64,000 nt of DNA from Mycobacterium sp. NBC_00419 (lineage in GTDB: Bacteria; Actinomycetota; Actinomycetes; Mycobacteriales; Mycobacteriaceae). The notes under the pieces were generated by a model. The model did not search any database, was not told where the DNA came from, and was given only the letters and a program-made list of their open reading frames with translations. Position numbers and translations under genes: made by a program. Positions 46,782 through 54,866 of the stretch are shown piece after piece (positions within the stretch are counted from its first letter, which is position 1; each line of letters starts with the position of its first letter). The DNA lies in assembly GCF_036023875.1 (NCBI RefSeq), contig NZ_CP107931.1:4960001-5024000 (forward strand). The letters run 5' to 3'.

Positions 46782-47486
46782 ATGGCACGACTGGACTACG
46801 ACGAGCTCAACGCCACCATCCGATACGTCATGTTCTCGGCGTTCGCCGTGGAGCAGGGGGCGCTGGGCTACGACGAAGACGCCCGCGCCGCGGTCGCCGA
46901 CGAGACCGCCACCTTCCTCAAGCAGCAGGAGGACAACGGGGTGGTGTTCCGCGGCATCTACGACGTCGCCGGTATGCGCGCCGACGCCGACTTCATGTTC
47001 TGGACGCACGCCGAGCGGATCGAATCGCTGCAGTCGACCTACAGTGACTTTCGTCGCACCACCACCCTGGGCCGCGTGAGCAAGCCGGTGTGGAGCAGCG
47101 TCGCGCTGCACCGCCCCGCGGAATTCAACAAGAGCCACGTTCCGGCGTTTCTGGCCGGCGAGGAACCCGGCAACTATGTGTGCGTGTACCCGTTCGTCCG
47201 TTCGCTGGACTGGTACCTGCTGCCCGACGAGGAGCGGCGGAAGATGCTCGCCGACCACGGGATGGCCGCCCGCGGGTACAAGGATGTGCGCGCCAACACC
47301 GTGCCCGCCTTCGCGTTGGGCGACTACGAATGGATCCTGGCTTTCGAGGCCATGGAGTTGCACCGCATCGTCGATCTGATGCGTGATCTGCGGGCCACCG
47401 AGGCCCGCCGGCACGTCCGCGAGGAGATACCGTTCTTCACTGGACCGCGCGTCGGCGTGGAGGATTTGGTGTCGAAGCTGCCCTGA
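46782..47486 (+). CDS. chdC: Coproheme decarboxylase (HemQ)
   Basis: ChdC uses peroxide to decarboxylate two propionates of coproheme, giving heme b, the last step of the actinobacterial/firmicute route. The 234-aa protein of the chlorite-dismutase fold has '[13 protein letters not shown]', '[18 protein letters not shown]', '[29 protein letters not shown]' with the active Tyr, and a His in '[34 protein letters not shown]' as heme ligand region. ATG 46782 is used; ATG 46773 would add three residues. With hemE and hemY it forms one operon. In M. tuberculosis the next gene is Rv2675c; here the GGDEF-EAL array takes that place. Confidence 0.95.
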   Translation: MARLDYDELNATIRYVMFSAFAVEQGALGYDEDARAAVADETATFLKQQEDNGVVFRGIYDVAGMRADADFMFWTHAERIESLQSTYSDFRRTTTLGRVSKPVWSSVALHRPAEFNKSHVPAFLAGEEPGNYVCVYPFVRSLDWYLLPDEERRKMLADHGMAARGYKDVRANTVPAFALGDYEWILAFEAMELHRIVDLMRDLRATEARRHVREEIPFFTGPRVGVEDLVSKLP

Positions 47487-47517
47487 ATTCGCTCATGGGC
47501 CGCCCCATGTCGTTAAC

Positions 47518-47546
47518 ATTTTCGTTGCGGTCAATTTTCGCCGCGG
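47518..47546 (+). repeat. Direct repeat between chdC and the first GGDEF-EAL gene
   Basis: ATTTTCGTTGCGG (47518-47530) and ATTTTCGCCGCGG (47534-47546) form a 13-bp direct repeat with 16-bp period, 11 of 13 positions alike, in an AT-richer stretch just before the array. It may be a binding site for a regulator of the array or chance. No protein is assigned. Confidence 0.4.
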
Positions 47547-47571
47547 AGTTGCCACGACGATCGGGGGCCGG

Positions 47572-49953
47572 GTGGGACATCCGAAGGCGGCGCCGAGGGT
47601 GGCCGGTAGCGCGGCTCTTGTCGCGCTGATCGGCGCGGTGTACTTCGGGTGGCTCGCGGCGTTACAGCCGGATGCCGGAATCCTGGCGCTCGTCGTCGAC
47701 TCGGACACCGCGCTGGTTGTGGTGGCGGCCGTCGCGGCGTTCACCTCGGCCATGACCGCCCGGGTGACCCGAGGCCGGGTTCGGGCCGCCTGGGTGTCGA
47801 TGACCGTCGGACTGGCCGGATTCACTCTCGGTGCCGCAATTTGGCGCTACTACGAGGTCAGCGGCGCCATCGCACCGTTTCCTTCGGTGGCCGACGCCGC
47901 CTACCTCGTTCTGCCGATCGCGACCGGGGTTGCCCTGGTACTGCTGGCCGCGGGGCTGACCCGCACCTCACGCACCCGTTTGATGCTCGACGGACTCGTC
48001 GTCGCGGCGTCGTTCACCATCGTGGTGTGGGTCGTCATCCTCGACGAGATCATGCGGGTCGACATCCCGAGCCGGTTCAAAATCGCGGTGTCGCTGAGCT
48101 ATCCGGTGCTCGACGCAACCGTCCTGACGATCGCGATTCTGGTACTGGCGCGGGCGCTGCCCGGCCAGCGGCGCACGCTGATGCTGTTGACACTGGCGAT
48201 GACCTGTATCGCGGTCCCCGACGCAGTGTTCGTGTATCTGGCTGCGACACAACGTCATATCGGCGTGGATTCGATGGATTACGGTTGGCTGGCCGGGCTG
48301 TTGCTGATGACCGCGGCAGCGATCGCGGGACGCGATTTCACTGTGCTGGATACTGTTGTGGCCCAACCATCTTCGGTGGCCTCGGTGTGGCTGCCGTTCA
48401 TTCCGGTGGCGGGTGCCAGCGTGGTCGCACTGCTCGAGCCGCCGCATCTGGTCCGGGAATTGCCGGTACTGGTGCCCAGCGCGGTGCTCGTGGTGGCGTT
48501 CCTGGCTCGTCAGTTGTTGACGATGAGCGAAAACCGCAGGCTGTTGGTGGAGGTTGCCGAGCAGGCGTTGCGCGATCCGCTGACCGGTGTGGGCAACCGG
48601 ATCGTGTTCAACGACCATCTCAATCACGCCATGCAGATGCGCCAGCGCGCCGGCTTGACCGTCGGTGTACTGGCCATGGACCTCGACGACTTCAAGGTGG
48701 TCAACGACACTCTGGGCCATCCGGTGGGCGACGAACTGCTCAATCTGGTCGCCGAGCGCATCCTGGGGTGCGTGCGCGACGGCGACACCGTGGCACGCCT
48801 CGGCGGTGACGAATTCGCGGTGCTCCTCGAGGGCCGTGACGACCATACGCAGCTGATCGCCCACCGGGTGGTGGAGGCATTCGACCGACCGTTCCACATC
48901 GTCGGCCAGGAGCTGCTGGTGCGGCCCAGCGTGGGCTTGGCCGTCGCTGAAGCCGACGACGCGGACGTGACGGCGATAGAGCTGCTCAAACGCGCAGACA
49001 TTGCGATGTACGCCGCCAAGCGGTCACGCACCGGTGGTGTGCACACATTCAACTCCGAGATGCTGCTGGCCGAATCGCCGGACAGCGACTTGTTCGACAA
49101 GCCGTCGTCGGAATCGCGCGGGCACGGCGCTGCAGCCGTGCGGCTGCTCGGCGAACTGCGCCAAGCGATCGATCACTGCGAGCTGACACTGGTCTACCAA
49201 CCGAAGTTCGACCTGCACACCGGGTCGATCGTCGGCGCCGAGGCTCTGGTTCGCTGGCCGCATCCCCGCCGCGGCGTGCTCGCGCCGGACCAATTCCTTC
49301 CGCTGGTACGTCGGTACGGACTCATGGGCCGGGTCAACGATTTCGTGGTCAGCAAGGCACTCGACGACGTCTTGGAATGGCGCGCCGCCGGCGTGCCCAT
49401 CCCGATCGCGATCAACCTTTTCGCGCCCTCGATGGCCGACCTGCGACTGCCCGACACGATCAGCCTCGCGCTGGGCAACCGGGGTCTGGAGCCGTCGATC
49501 CTGACGGTGGAGATCACCGAGGACCTGTTCCTGGACAACATGGAACGAACGAAGTTGGTGCTGGCCCGCCTGCGTGAGCGAGGGGTCAGGATCGCCATCG
49601 ACGATTTCGGCAGCGGCTACTCGGCGCTGTCCTATATGCGCGAGCTCACCGTGGACGAGGTCAAACTCGACCGGCATTTCATCGCACCGATGCTCGACGA
49701 CCCACGCGCGGCGGCCGTGGTTCGGGCCGTCATCGACCTGGCCGCCGAGCTTGGCCTGTCGACCGTCGCCGAAGGCATCGAGAACGCGCAGACCGCCAAG
49801 TGGCTCAAGGAGCACGGCTGCACTGTCGGGCAGGGTTTCTTCCTGAGCCCGCCCGTCGCCTCCGCGGACCTCGTCACCCTGTTCAGGCGGTGCCCGGCCG
49901 ATCGCGTAGGCGGCTATCGCGATGCCGTGGTGGAGACCATGCGGTCCCGCTAG
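47572..49953 (+). CDS. Membrane GGDEF-EAL protein, array copy 1
   Basis: A 793-aa protein predicted to make and break the second messenger c-di-GMP. The N-terminal half (about 10-310) has some ten membrane helices and the motif 'YYEVSGAIAPFPSVADAAYLVLP' shared with copies 2 and 3. The GGDEF domain is intact: 'LRDPLTGVGNR', 'MDLDDFKVVNDTLGH', the inhibitory I-site RDGD and GGDEF at 411-415. The EAL domain is intact: EAL at 557-559, NLFAPS, VEITED, 'AIDDFGSGYSALSYM', KLDR, AEGIE and GQGFFLSPP. GTG 47572 is chosen because it aligns with the start of copies 2 and 3 and has GGGGG upstream; the frame also opens inside chdC. Both activities are possible; which dominates is unknown. Confidence 0.9.
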   Translation: MGHPKAAPRVAGSAALVALIGAVYFGWLAALQPDAGILALVVDSDTALVVVAAVAAFTSAMTARVTRGRVRAAWVSMTVGLAGFTLGAAIWRYYEVSGAIAPFPSVADAAYLVLPIATGVALVLLAAGLTRTSRTRLMLDGLVVAASFTIVVWVVILDEIMRVDIPSRFKIAVSLSYPVLDATVLTIAILVLARALPGQRRTLMLLTLAMTCIAVPDAVFVYLAATQRHIGVDSMDYGWLAGLLLMTAAAIAGRDFTVLDTVVAQPSSVASVWLPFIPVAGASVVALLEPPHLVRELPVLVPSAVLVVAFLARQLLTMSENRRLLVEVAEQALRDPLTGVGNRIVFNDHLNHAMQMRQRAGLTVGVLAMDLDDFKVVNDTLGHPVGDELLNLVAERILGCVRDGDTVARLGGDEFAVLLEGRDDHTQLIAHRVVEAFDRPFHIVGQELLVRPSVGLAVAEADDADVTAIELLKRADIAMYAAKRSRTGGVHTFNSEMLLAESPDSDLFDKPSSESRGHGAAAVRLLGELRQAIDHCELTLVYQPKFDLHTGSIVGAEALVRWPHPRRGVLAPDQFLPLVRRYGLMGRVNDFVVSKALDDVLEWRAAGVPIPIAINLFAPSMADLRLPDTISLALGNRGLEPSILTVEITEDLFLDNMERTKLVLARLRERGVRIAIDDFGSGYSALSYMRELTVDEVKLDRHFIAPMLDDPRAAAVVRAVIDLAAELGLSTVAEGIENAQTAKWLKEHGCTVGQGFFLSPPVASADLVTLFRRCPADRVGGYRDAVVETMRSR

Positions 49954-50020
49954 TCGACGCCACTCCGCCAACGATTCATCGACGTCAATGAGGTCCGCTC
50001 TGTCCCGCCAGGAGGGTGCC

Positions 50021-52372
50021 GTGCCCAAGGCCGCGCAGGTGGCCGTCGCTTCCGGAGTCGTCTTCGTCGCATTCACCATCTGGATCGTGGGCGGGCTGTC
50101 GCGCGGTACAGCGCTGGCCGCGGTATCCGACATCGCGCTGCTGGTCTTCACCCTGCCCGCGATCGTGTTCAGCGTTCTTGCCGCACGCGCCGAGCACGGT
50201 CGCGTTCGGCTGGCCTGGGCCGCCATCACTGTGGGAGTGATCAGCTGGGGAGTCGGCGAGGCGCTGTGGAGCTACTACGAACTGATCGCCAAGCGGAGTC
50301 CGTTCCCGTCGCCGGCCGACGTTGCCTACCTAGGCTTCCCCGTCGCCGCGTGTGTGGCGCTGCTGGTGTTGCCGGGCGGGAACACCGGACCCCTTCGCGG
50401 CCGGGTGCTGTTGGACGGCCTGATCGTGGCGGCATCGCTGTTCCTGGTCGGCTGGGTCACGGTGCTCGGTCCGCTCTACACCAGCGCCGGCGCCATCAGC
50501 CGGCTCGGATTCGCGGTCGCGATCGCCTACCCGCTCTCCGATGTGGTGGTGCTGACGATGGCCACGGTCGTGCTGGTCCGATCGGGGGTGCGTGACCGCG
50601 CTCCGCTGACCCTGGCGACGGTGGGCGTGGCCTGTATTGCCCTCTCGGACAGTGCGTTTGCCTACCTCGCGGCCAAGGGACAGTACAACAGCGGTCGGAC
50701 CATCGACATCGGTTGGGTGGCGGGGTTGATCTTCATCGCTGTCGCGGCTGCGGCAACCAGGCAGAGGACGCGGGAGCGCTCCGAGGCGCTGGAGCTGCCG
50801 AGCTGGGCGTCGATCTGGTTGCCGTACGTGCCGCTACTGTTGGCCGGCATCGTCGCGGCCGCCAACCCGCCGGATCTGTTCCGGAATCGTCTCGTCCTGA
50901 TCGTCGCCGGTCTGCTGGTGGTCGCGGTACTGATTCGTCAGTTCCTCGCGGTGAGCGAAAACCGGATGCTGGTGACCGCGGTGGCCGAGCAGGCACTGCG
51001 CGATCCACTGACCGGGCTGGCCAACCGTGCCCTGTTCAACGAGCGGCTAGACCACGCCATGGCGTTGCGTGGGCGCGACGGCAGCACGGTCGGCGTGATC
51101 TCGTTGGACCTCAACGACTTCAAGCTGGTCAACGACAACCTCGGCCACTCTGTCGGCGACGAACTGCTCATCGATGTCGCCAACCGTCTGCGCAACGCGG
51201 TGCGGTCGGTCGACACCGTCGCCCGGCCCGGCGGAGACGAGTTCTGCCTCCTGGTGTCCGGCAGTGCCGACGCGCCGCATCTGGTCGCCGATCGGGTGGT
51301 GCAGGCGTTCGATCAGTCCTTCATGTTCGCCGGTCACGAACTGCCGATGCGGCCGAGTATCGGGCTGGCGCTCGCCGATACCGGCGAGCCCGCTCTGGGC
51401 GCCGGTGAACTGATGGAGCGCGCGGATACCGCCATGTATGCAGCCAAGCGGTCGGGCAATCGCGGTGTGGTGACGTATGACTCGCAGATGCACCTGGCGA
51501 CCGACGCCGGCGACGGGGAGATGTTCGCTCCGGCCTCCAGCGGGGCGGAGGCCGGTGGGGTAGCGGCCATCGCTCTGCTCGGCGACTTCCGCAACGCCAT
51601 CGCCAACGGCGAACTGAATCTGGTCTACCAGCCCAAGTTCGACCTGTTCACCGAGCGGATCGTCGGTGTCGAGGCGTTGTTGCGCTGGCACCGCCCTGAC
51701 GGCCAGGTGGTCACGCCGAAGGATTTCCTGCCGCTGGTGCATCGGCACGGATTGACCGGCCCGGTAACCGAATTCGTGCTCAATCGCGCTCTCGACGACA
51801 TGGTCAGCTGGCACGAGGCGTCCTTCGAGGTGCCCGTCGCGGTCAACCTCTTCGCGGCATCGATGGCCAACCGCGGGATTCCCGCCAAACTCACTGCCGC
51901 GCTCGCTGAAAGGGGCCTGCGGCCCGCAGCGCTGACCGTCGAGATTACCGAGGAGGTGTTCCTCGACAACCTCGAGCGCACTCGTACGGTGCTGGAGGAC
52001 CTGCGGCGCAGCGGAATTCGCATAGCCATCGACAACCTCGGCAGCGGCAACTCGGTACTGCCGTTCCTGCGGGAGTTGCCGATCGACGAGGTGAAGCTGA
52101 ACCGGCACTTCATCTCACCGGTCGTCGGTGATCCGCGCGCCGCGACCGTGGTCCGTGCCCTGATCTGCCTTGCGGACGGGCTAGGCCTGTCCGCCGTCGC
52201 CGAGGGGGTCGAAGACGCCGCAACGGTGACGTGGCTTCGCCAACACGGTTGCCGGCTCGCTCAGGGCCACTTCCTGAGCCTGCCGCTGCCGTCGGCAGAG
52301 TTGCTGCCGCTGTTGGCCGACGGCACATCCGAGAACCGCGACACGCATATCGGCAGGGGTGTGCTCGGTTAG
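50021..52372 (+). CDS. Membrane GGDEF-EAL protein, array copy 2, EAL site degenerate
   Basis: A 783-aa paralog with the same layout: about ten membrane helices with 'YYELIAKRSPFPSPADVAYLGFP', GGDEF at 404-408 with I-site RSVD, and an EAL domain at about 530-783. The GGDEF active site looks complete ('LDLNDFKLVNDNLGH'). In the EAL domain the EAL triplet (551-553) and ITEE are present, but the double-Asp motif DDFG is D671-N-L-G and the KLDR Asp is Asn694. These residues bind metal, so phosphodiesterase activity is probably lost and the domain may sense c-di-GMP or GTP. Start GTG 50021 has a good GGAGGG. It lies 67 bp after copy 1. Confidence 0.9.
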   Translation: MPKAAQVAVASGVVFVAFTIWIVGGLSRGTALAAVSDIALLVFTLPAIVFSVLAARAEHGRVRLAWAAITVGVISWGVGEALWSYYELIAKRSPFPSPADVAYLGFPVAACVALLVLPGGNTGPLRGRVLLDGLIVAASLFLVGWVTVLGPLYTSAGAISRLGFAVAIAYPLSDVVVLTMATVVLVRSGVRDRAPLTLATVGVACIALSDSAFAYLAAKGQYNSGRTIDIGWVAGLIFIAVAAAATRQRTRERSEALELPSWASIWLPYVPLLLAGIVAAANPPDLFRNRLVLIVAGLLVVAVLIRQFLAVSENRMLVTAVAEQALRDPLTGLANRALFNERLDHAMALRGRDGSTVGVISLDLNDFKLVNDNLGHSVGDELLIDVANRLRNAVRSVDTVARPGGDEFCLLVSGSADAPHLVADRVVQAFDQSFMFAGHELPMRPSIGLALADTGEPALGAGELMERADTAMYAAKRSGNRGVVTYDSQMHLATDAGDGEMFAPASSGAEAGGVAAIALLGDFRNAIANGELNLVYQPKFDLFTERIVGVEALLRWHRPDGQVVTPKDFLPLVHRHGLTGPVTEFVLNRALDDMVSWHEASFEVPVAVNLFAASMANRGIPAKLTAALAERGLRPAALTVEITEEVFLDNLERTRTVLEDLRRSGIRIAIDNLGSGNSVLPFLRELPIDEVKLNRHFISPVVGDPRAATVVRALICLADGLGLSAVAEGVEDAATVTWLRQHGCRLAQGHFLSLPLPSAELLPLLADGTSENRDTHIGRGVLG

Positions 52373-52375
52373 ACT
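52370..52375 (+). promoter_or_regulatory. Possible -10 box (TAGACT) for array copy 3
   Basis: TAGACT overlaps the stop codon of copy 2 and lies 51 bp before the copy 3 start. The same hexamer precedes dxs and ideR. This would let copy 3 be transcribed separately; weak evidence. Confidence 0.3.
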
Positions 52376-52426
52376 TACTCCGCCGTCAGAGAATCCGCGG
52401 CGGCGCCCAGGGGAGGGGGCGGTGCA

Positions 52427-54754
52427 GTGTCCAAGGCTGCGCACGTAGTGGCTGCCATCGCCGGTGCAATCTTCGTCGCGTTCGTCGCCTGGATCGTCAG
52501 CGGTGTATCCCACGGGCCGGCGCTGTGGGCTATCGACGACCTCGTCCTACTCGTCCTCACGGTGCCTGCCGGGCTCTTTTCGGCCATCGCCGCGCGGTCG
52601 GCGCGTGGGCGGCTACGCCTGGCCTGGATCGCGATGACCGCAGCATTGGTGGCGTGGGGGATCGGTGAGGCGATCTGGACGTACTACGAACTCATCCTCG
52701 ATGTGGTGCCGTTCCCGTCGGTGGCCGACGCCGCCTACCTGATGTTCCCGGTCGGAGCCTGCGCAGCTCTGCTGCTGTTCCCCAGTGAGCACGCGGGGCC
52801 GTTCCGCGGCAGGGTGTTCTTCGACGGTCTGATCGTGGCGGGGTCGCTGTTTCTGGTCAGCTGGGTGACGATCCTCGGCCCGCTCTACTCTGCCAGGGCA
52901 ACCGATCTGCTCGCGTTCGCCGTCTCGCTGGCCTACCCGATCTCCGATGTTGTCGTGCTGACAGTGGCTGCGGTGGTGTTGGTGCGCTCGGGAGTCGAGC
53001 ACCGGCTCACGCTCACTCTGCTGACCGTTGGATTGGCCTGTATTGCGCTGTCGGACAGCATGTTCACGTTTCTGGCGGCCAAGAGCCAGTACGCCAGCGG
53101 CGATGTGATCGACATCGGCTGGGTGGCGGGCCTGCTGCTCATCGCGGTCGCCGCCGCGGCGAGCCGACGGACCACCAACGACCAATCCGACGCACCGGAA
53201 ATGCCCGGCTGGGCGTCGATCTGGTTGCCGTTCACCCCGCTGCTGCTGGCCGGGATCATCGCCGCCGCGCAACCGGTTCCGGTGCTGCGAACCCAACCGG
53301 TCTTGATCGTGGCGGGCCTGTTGGTGATCGCCGTGCTGGTCCGGCAGTTCCTGGCGGTCAACGAGAACCGGCGGCTGGTGGTCGCTGTCACGCAGCAGGC
53401 GCTGCGCGATCCGCTTACCGGCCTGCCCAACCGGGCACTGTTCAACGAACGTCTCGACCACGCCATGGCATTGCGTGAACGCGACGGCATCGCGGTCGGC
53501 GTCGTCGCGGTGGACCTCAACGACTTCAAGCTCGTCAACGACAGCCTCGGCCATCCGGTGGGCGACAAGTTGCTGACGGGGGTGGCCAACCGGTTGCTGA
53601 ACTCGGTGCGCGCCGGCGACACGGTGGCCCGGCTCGGCGGCGACGAGTTCTCAGTGGTGGTGGAGGGCAGCACGGACGCAGCGCACCTCGTTGCCCACCG
53701 GGTGGTGGAGTCCTTCGAGCGGCCGTTCGTCATCGACGGCCAGGAACTGCTGATGCGTCCCAGCGTCGGTCTGGCGATCGCCGAACCCGACGAGCCGGGA
53801 CTGTCGGCCGACGAACTGCTCAGTCGCGCCGACACGGCGATGTACTGCGCCAAGCGGGCCAGGACCCGCGGCGTGGAGACCTATCACCCGGAAATGGGTG
53901 TGGTCAGCGCGGCCGAGCGCGAAATTCTCGGCGGGGGACCGCTATCGGCCAACACCGGCGGGGTGGCGGCGATTCAGCTACTCGGTGATCTCCGTCAGGC
54001 CATCGCCGACTCCGAACTGATGCTGGTCTACCAACCGAAACTGGACCTGCGAACCAACCGGATCGTCGGGGTGGAGGCGTTGCTGCGCTGGCCGCGTCCC
54101 GACCGCGAGGTCCTCACCCCGGAGGAGTTCCTGCCGCTGGTCCGCCGGCACGGCCTGATGGCCGCGGTGACCGAACGGGTGCTCAACCGTGCGCTCGACG
54201 ACGCGCTGGTGTGGCATGCCGCGTCCTTCGACATGCCGGTGGCGGTCAACCTGTTCGCCCCGTCGCTGGCCAACCTCGGCATCCCGGCCAAGATCACCGA
54301 TGCCCTGACCCGTCGCGGGCTCGATCCCGCCGCGCTCACCGTCGAGATCACCGAGGACATGTTCCTGGACAACATCGAACGCACGCGTGCGGTGTTGAAC
54401 GAATTGCGGCACAGCGGTATTCGCATCGCCATCGACGACTTCGGCACCGGCTACTCGGCACTGTCCTATCTGCGGGACCTGCCGATCGACGAAGTCAAAC
54501 TCGACCGGCATTTCGTCGCGCCGATCCTGACCGACCCGCGCGGCGCCGCGGTGGTGCGCGCGGCGATCGACCTCGCCCATGTGCTCGGCCTGACCACAGT
54601 GGGGGAAGGGATCGAGGACGCCGCGACCGCGGATCAGTTGCGCGAGTTCGGGTGCGATATCGGGCAGGGCTTCTTCTTCAGCCCGCCGGTGACCTCAGTA
54701 CAGCTGCTGGAGATGCTCAGGCGTCAGGCACCAGCTTCAACGAAATCGAGTTGA
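52427..54754 (+). CDS. Membrane GGDEF-EAL protein, array copy 3
   Basis: A 775-aa paralog, closest to copy 2 in the N-terminal half ('YYELILDVVPFPSVADAAYLMFP'). The GGDEF domain is intact with I-site RAGD and GGDEF at 404-408. The EAL domain is intact: EAL at 550-552, VEITED, 'AIDDFGTGYSALSYL', KLDRHF, GEGIE (Gly in place of Ala) and GQGFFFSPP. It should be able both to make and to hydrolyse c-di-GMP. The C-terminus ends in STKSS, the same as copy 4, because both genes stop inside an msrB 3' sequence. GTG 52427 follows GGGGAGGGGG. Confidence 0.9.
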   Translation: MSKAAHVVAAIAGAIFVAFVAWIVSGVSHGPALWAIDDLVLLVLTVPAGLFSAIAARSARGRLRLAWIAMTAALVAWGIGEAIWTYYELILDVVPFPSVADAAYLMFPVGACAALLLFPSEHAGPFRGRVFFDGLIVAGSLFLVSWVTILGPLYSARATDLLAFAVSLAYPISDVVVLTVAAVVLVRSGVEHRLTLTLLTVGLACIALSDSMFTFLAAKSQYASGDVIDIGWVAGLLLIAVAAAASRRTTNDQSDAPEMPGWASIWLPFTPLLLAGIIAAAQPVPVLRTQPVLIVAGLLVIAVLVRQFLAVNENRRLVVAVTQQALRDPLTGLPNRALFNERLDHAMALRERDGIAVGVVAVDLNDFKLVNDSLGHPVGDKLLTGVANRLLNSVRAGDTVARLGGDEFSVVVEGSTDAAHLVAHRVVESFERPFVIDGQELLMRPSVGLAIAEPDEPGLSADELLSRADTAMYCAKRARTRGVETYHPEMGVVSAAEREILGGGPLSANTGGVAAIQLLGDLRQAIADSELMLVYQPKLDLRTNRIVGVEALLRWPRPDREVLTPEEFLPLVRRHGLMAAVTERVLNRALDDALVWHAASFDMPVAVNLFAPSLANLGIPAKITDALTRRGLDPAALTVEITEDMFLDNIERTRAVLNELRHSGIRIAIDDFGTGYSALSYLRDLPIDEVKLDRHFVAPILTDPRGAAVVRAAIDLAHVLGLTTVGEGIEDAATADQLREFGCDIGQGFFFSPPVTSVQLLEMLRRQAPASTKSS

Positions 54755-54785
54755 TGCAGTAGCGCTGAGCCGGCGGCGGCGGTTC
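54724..54785 (-). pseudogene. Truncated msrB 3' end between array copies 3 and 4
   Basis: On the minus strand the 3' end of copy 3 encodes 'QRYCINSISLKLVPDA' and a stop at 54726-54724, the C-terminus of an MsrB including its catalytic Cys. The intact gene at 57163 ends QRYCINSISLTLVPTEG. A run of 32 bp (54737-54768) is identical to 57186-57217. Upstream of this the reading frame turns into Pro-rich sequence without MsrB similarity, so only about 20 codons remain. It is a scar of a duplicated msrB tail. Confidence 0.85.
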
Positions 54786-54833
54786 GGGGCAGCCGGCTGG
54801 TATCAGTGGGCGGGCGCGACGAATGTATTAGGC

Positions 54834-54839
54834 TATCCT
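54834..54839 (+). promoter_or_regulatory. -10 box (TATCCT) for array copy 4
   Basis: TATCCT lies 27 bp before the ATG at 54867; a GGGGGG ribosome site lies between. Copy 4 therefore probably has its own promoter just downstream of the msrB remnant. Inferred by motif. Confidence 0.4.
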
Positions 54840-54866
54840 GACTTTTGGCAGGGGGGCAGTGGTCTG

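Noticed and set aside
47383..47571. Start of array copy 1 inside chdC
   Set aside because: The open frame reaches back to 47383, but copies 2 and 3 align with GTG 47572 and the earlier residues are antisense-like chdC sequence in another frame.
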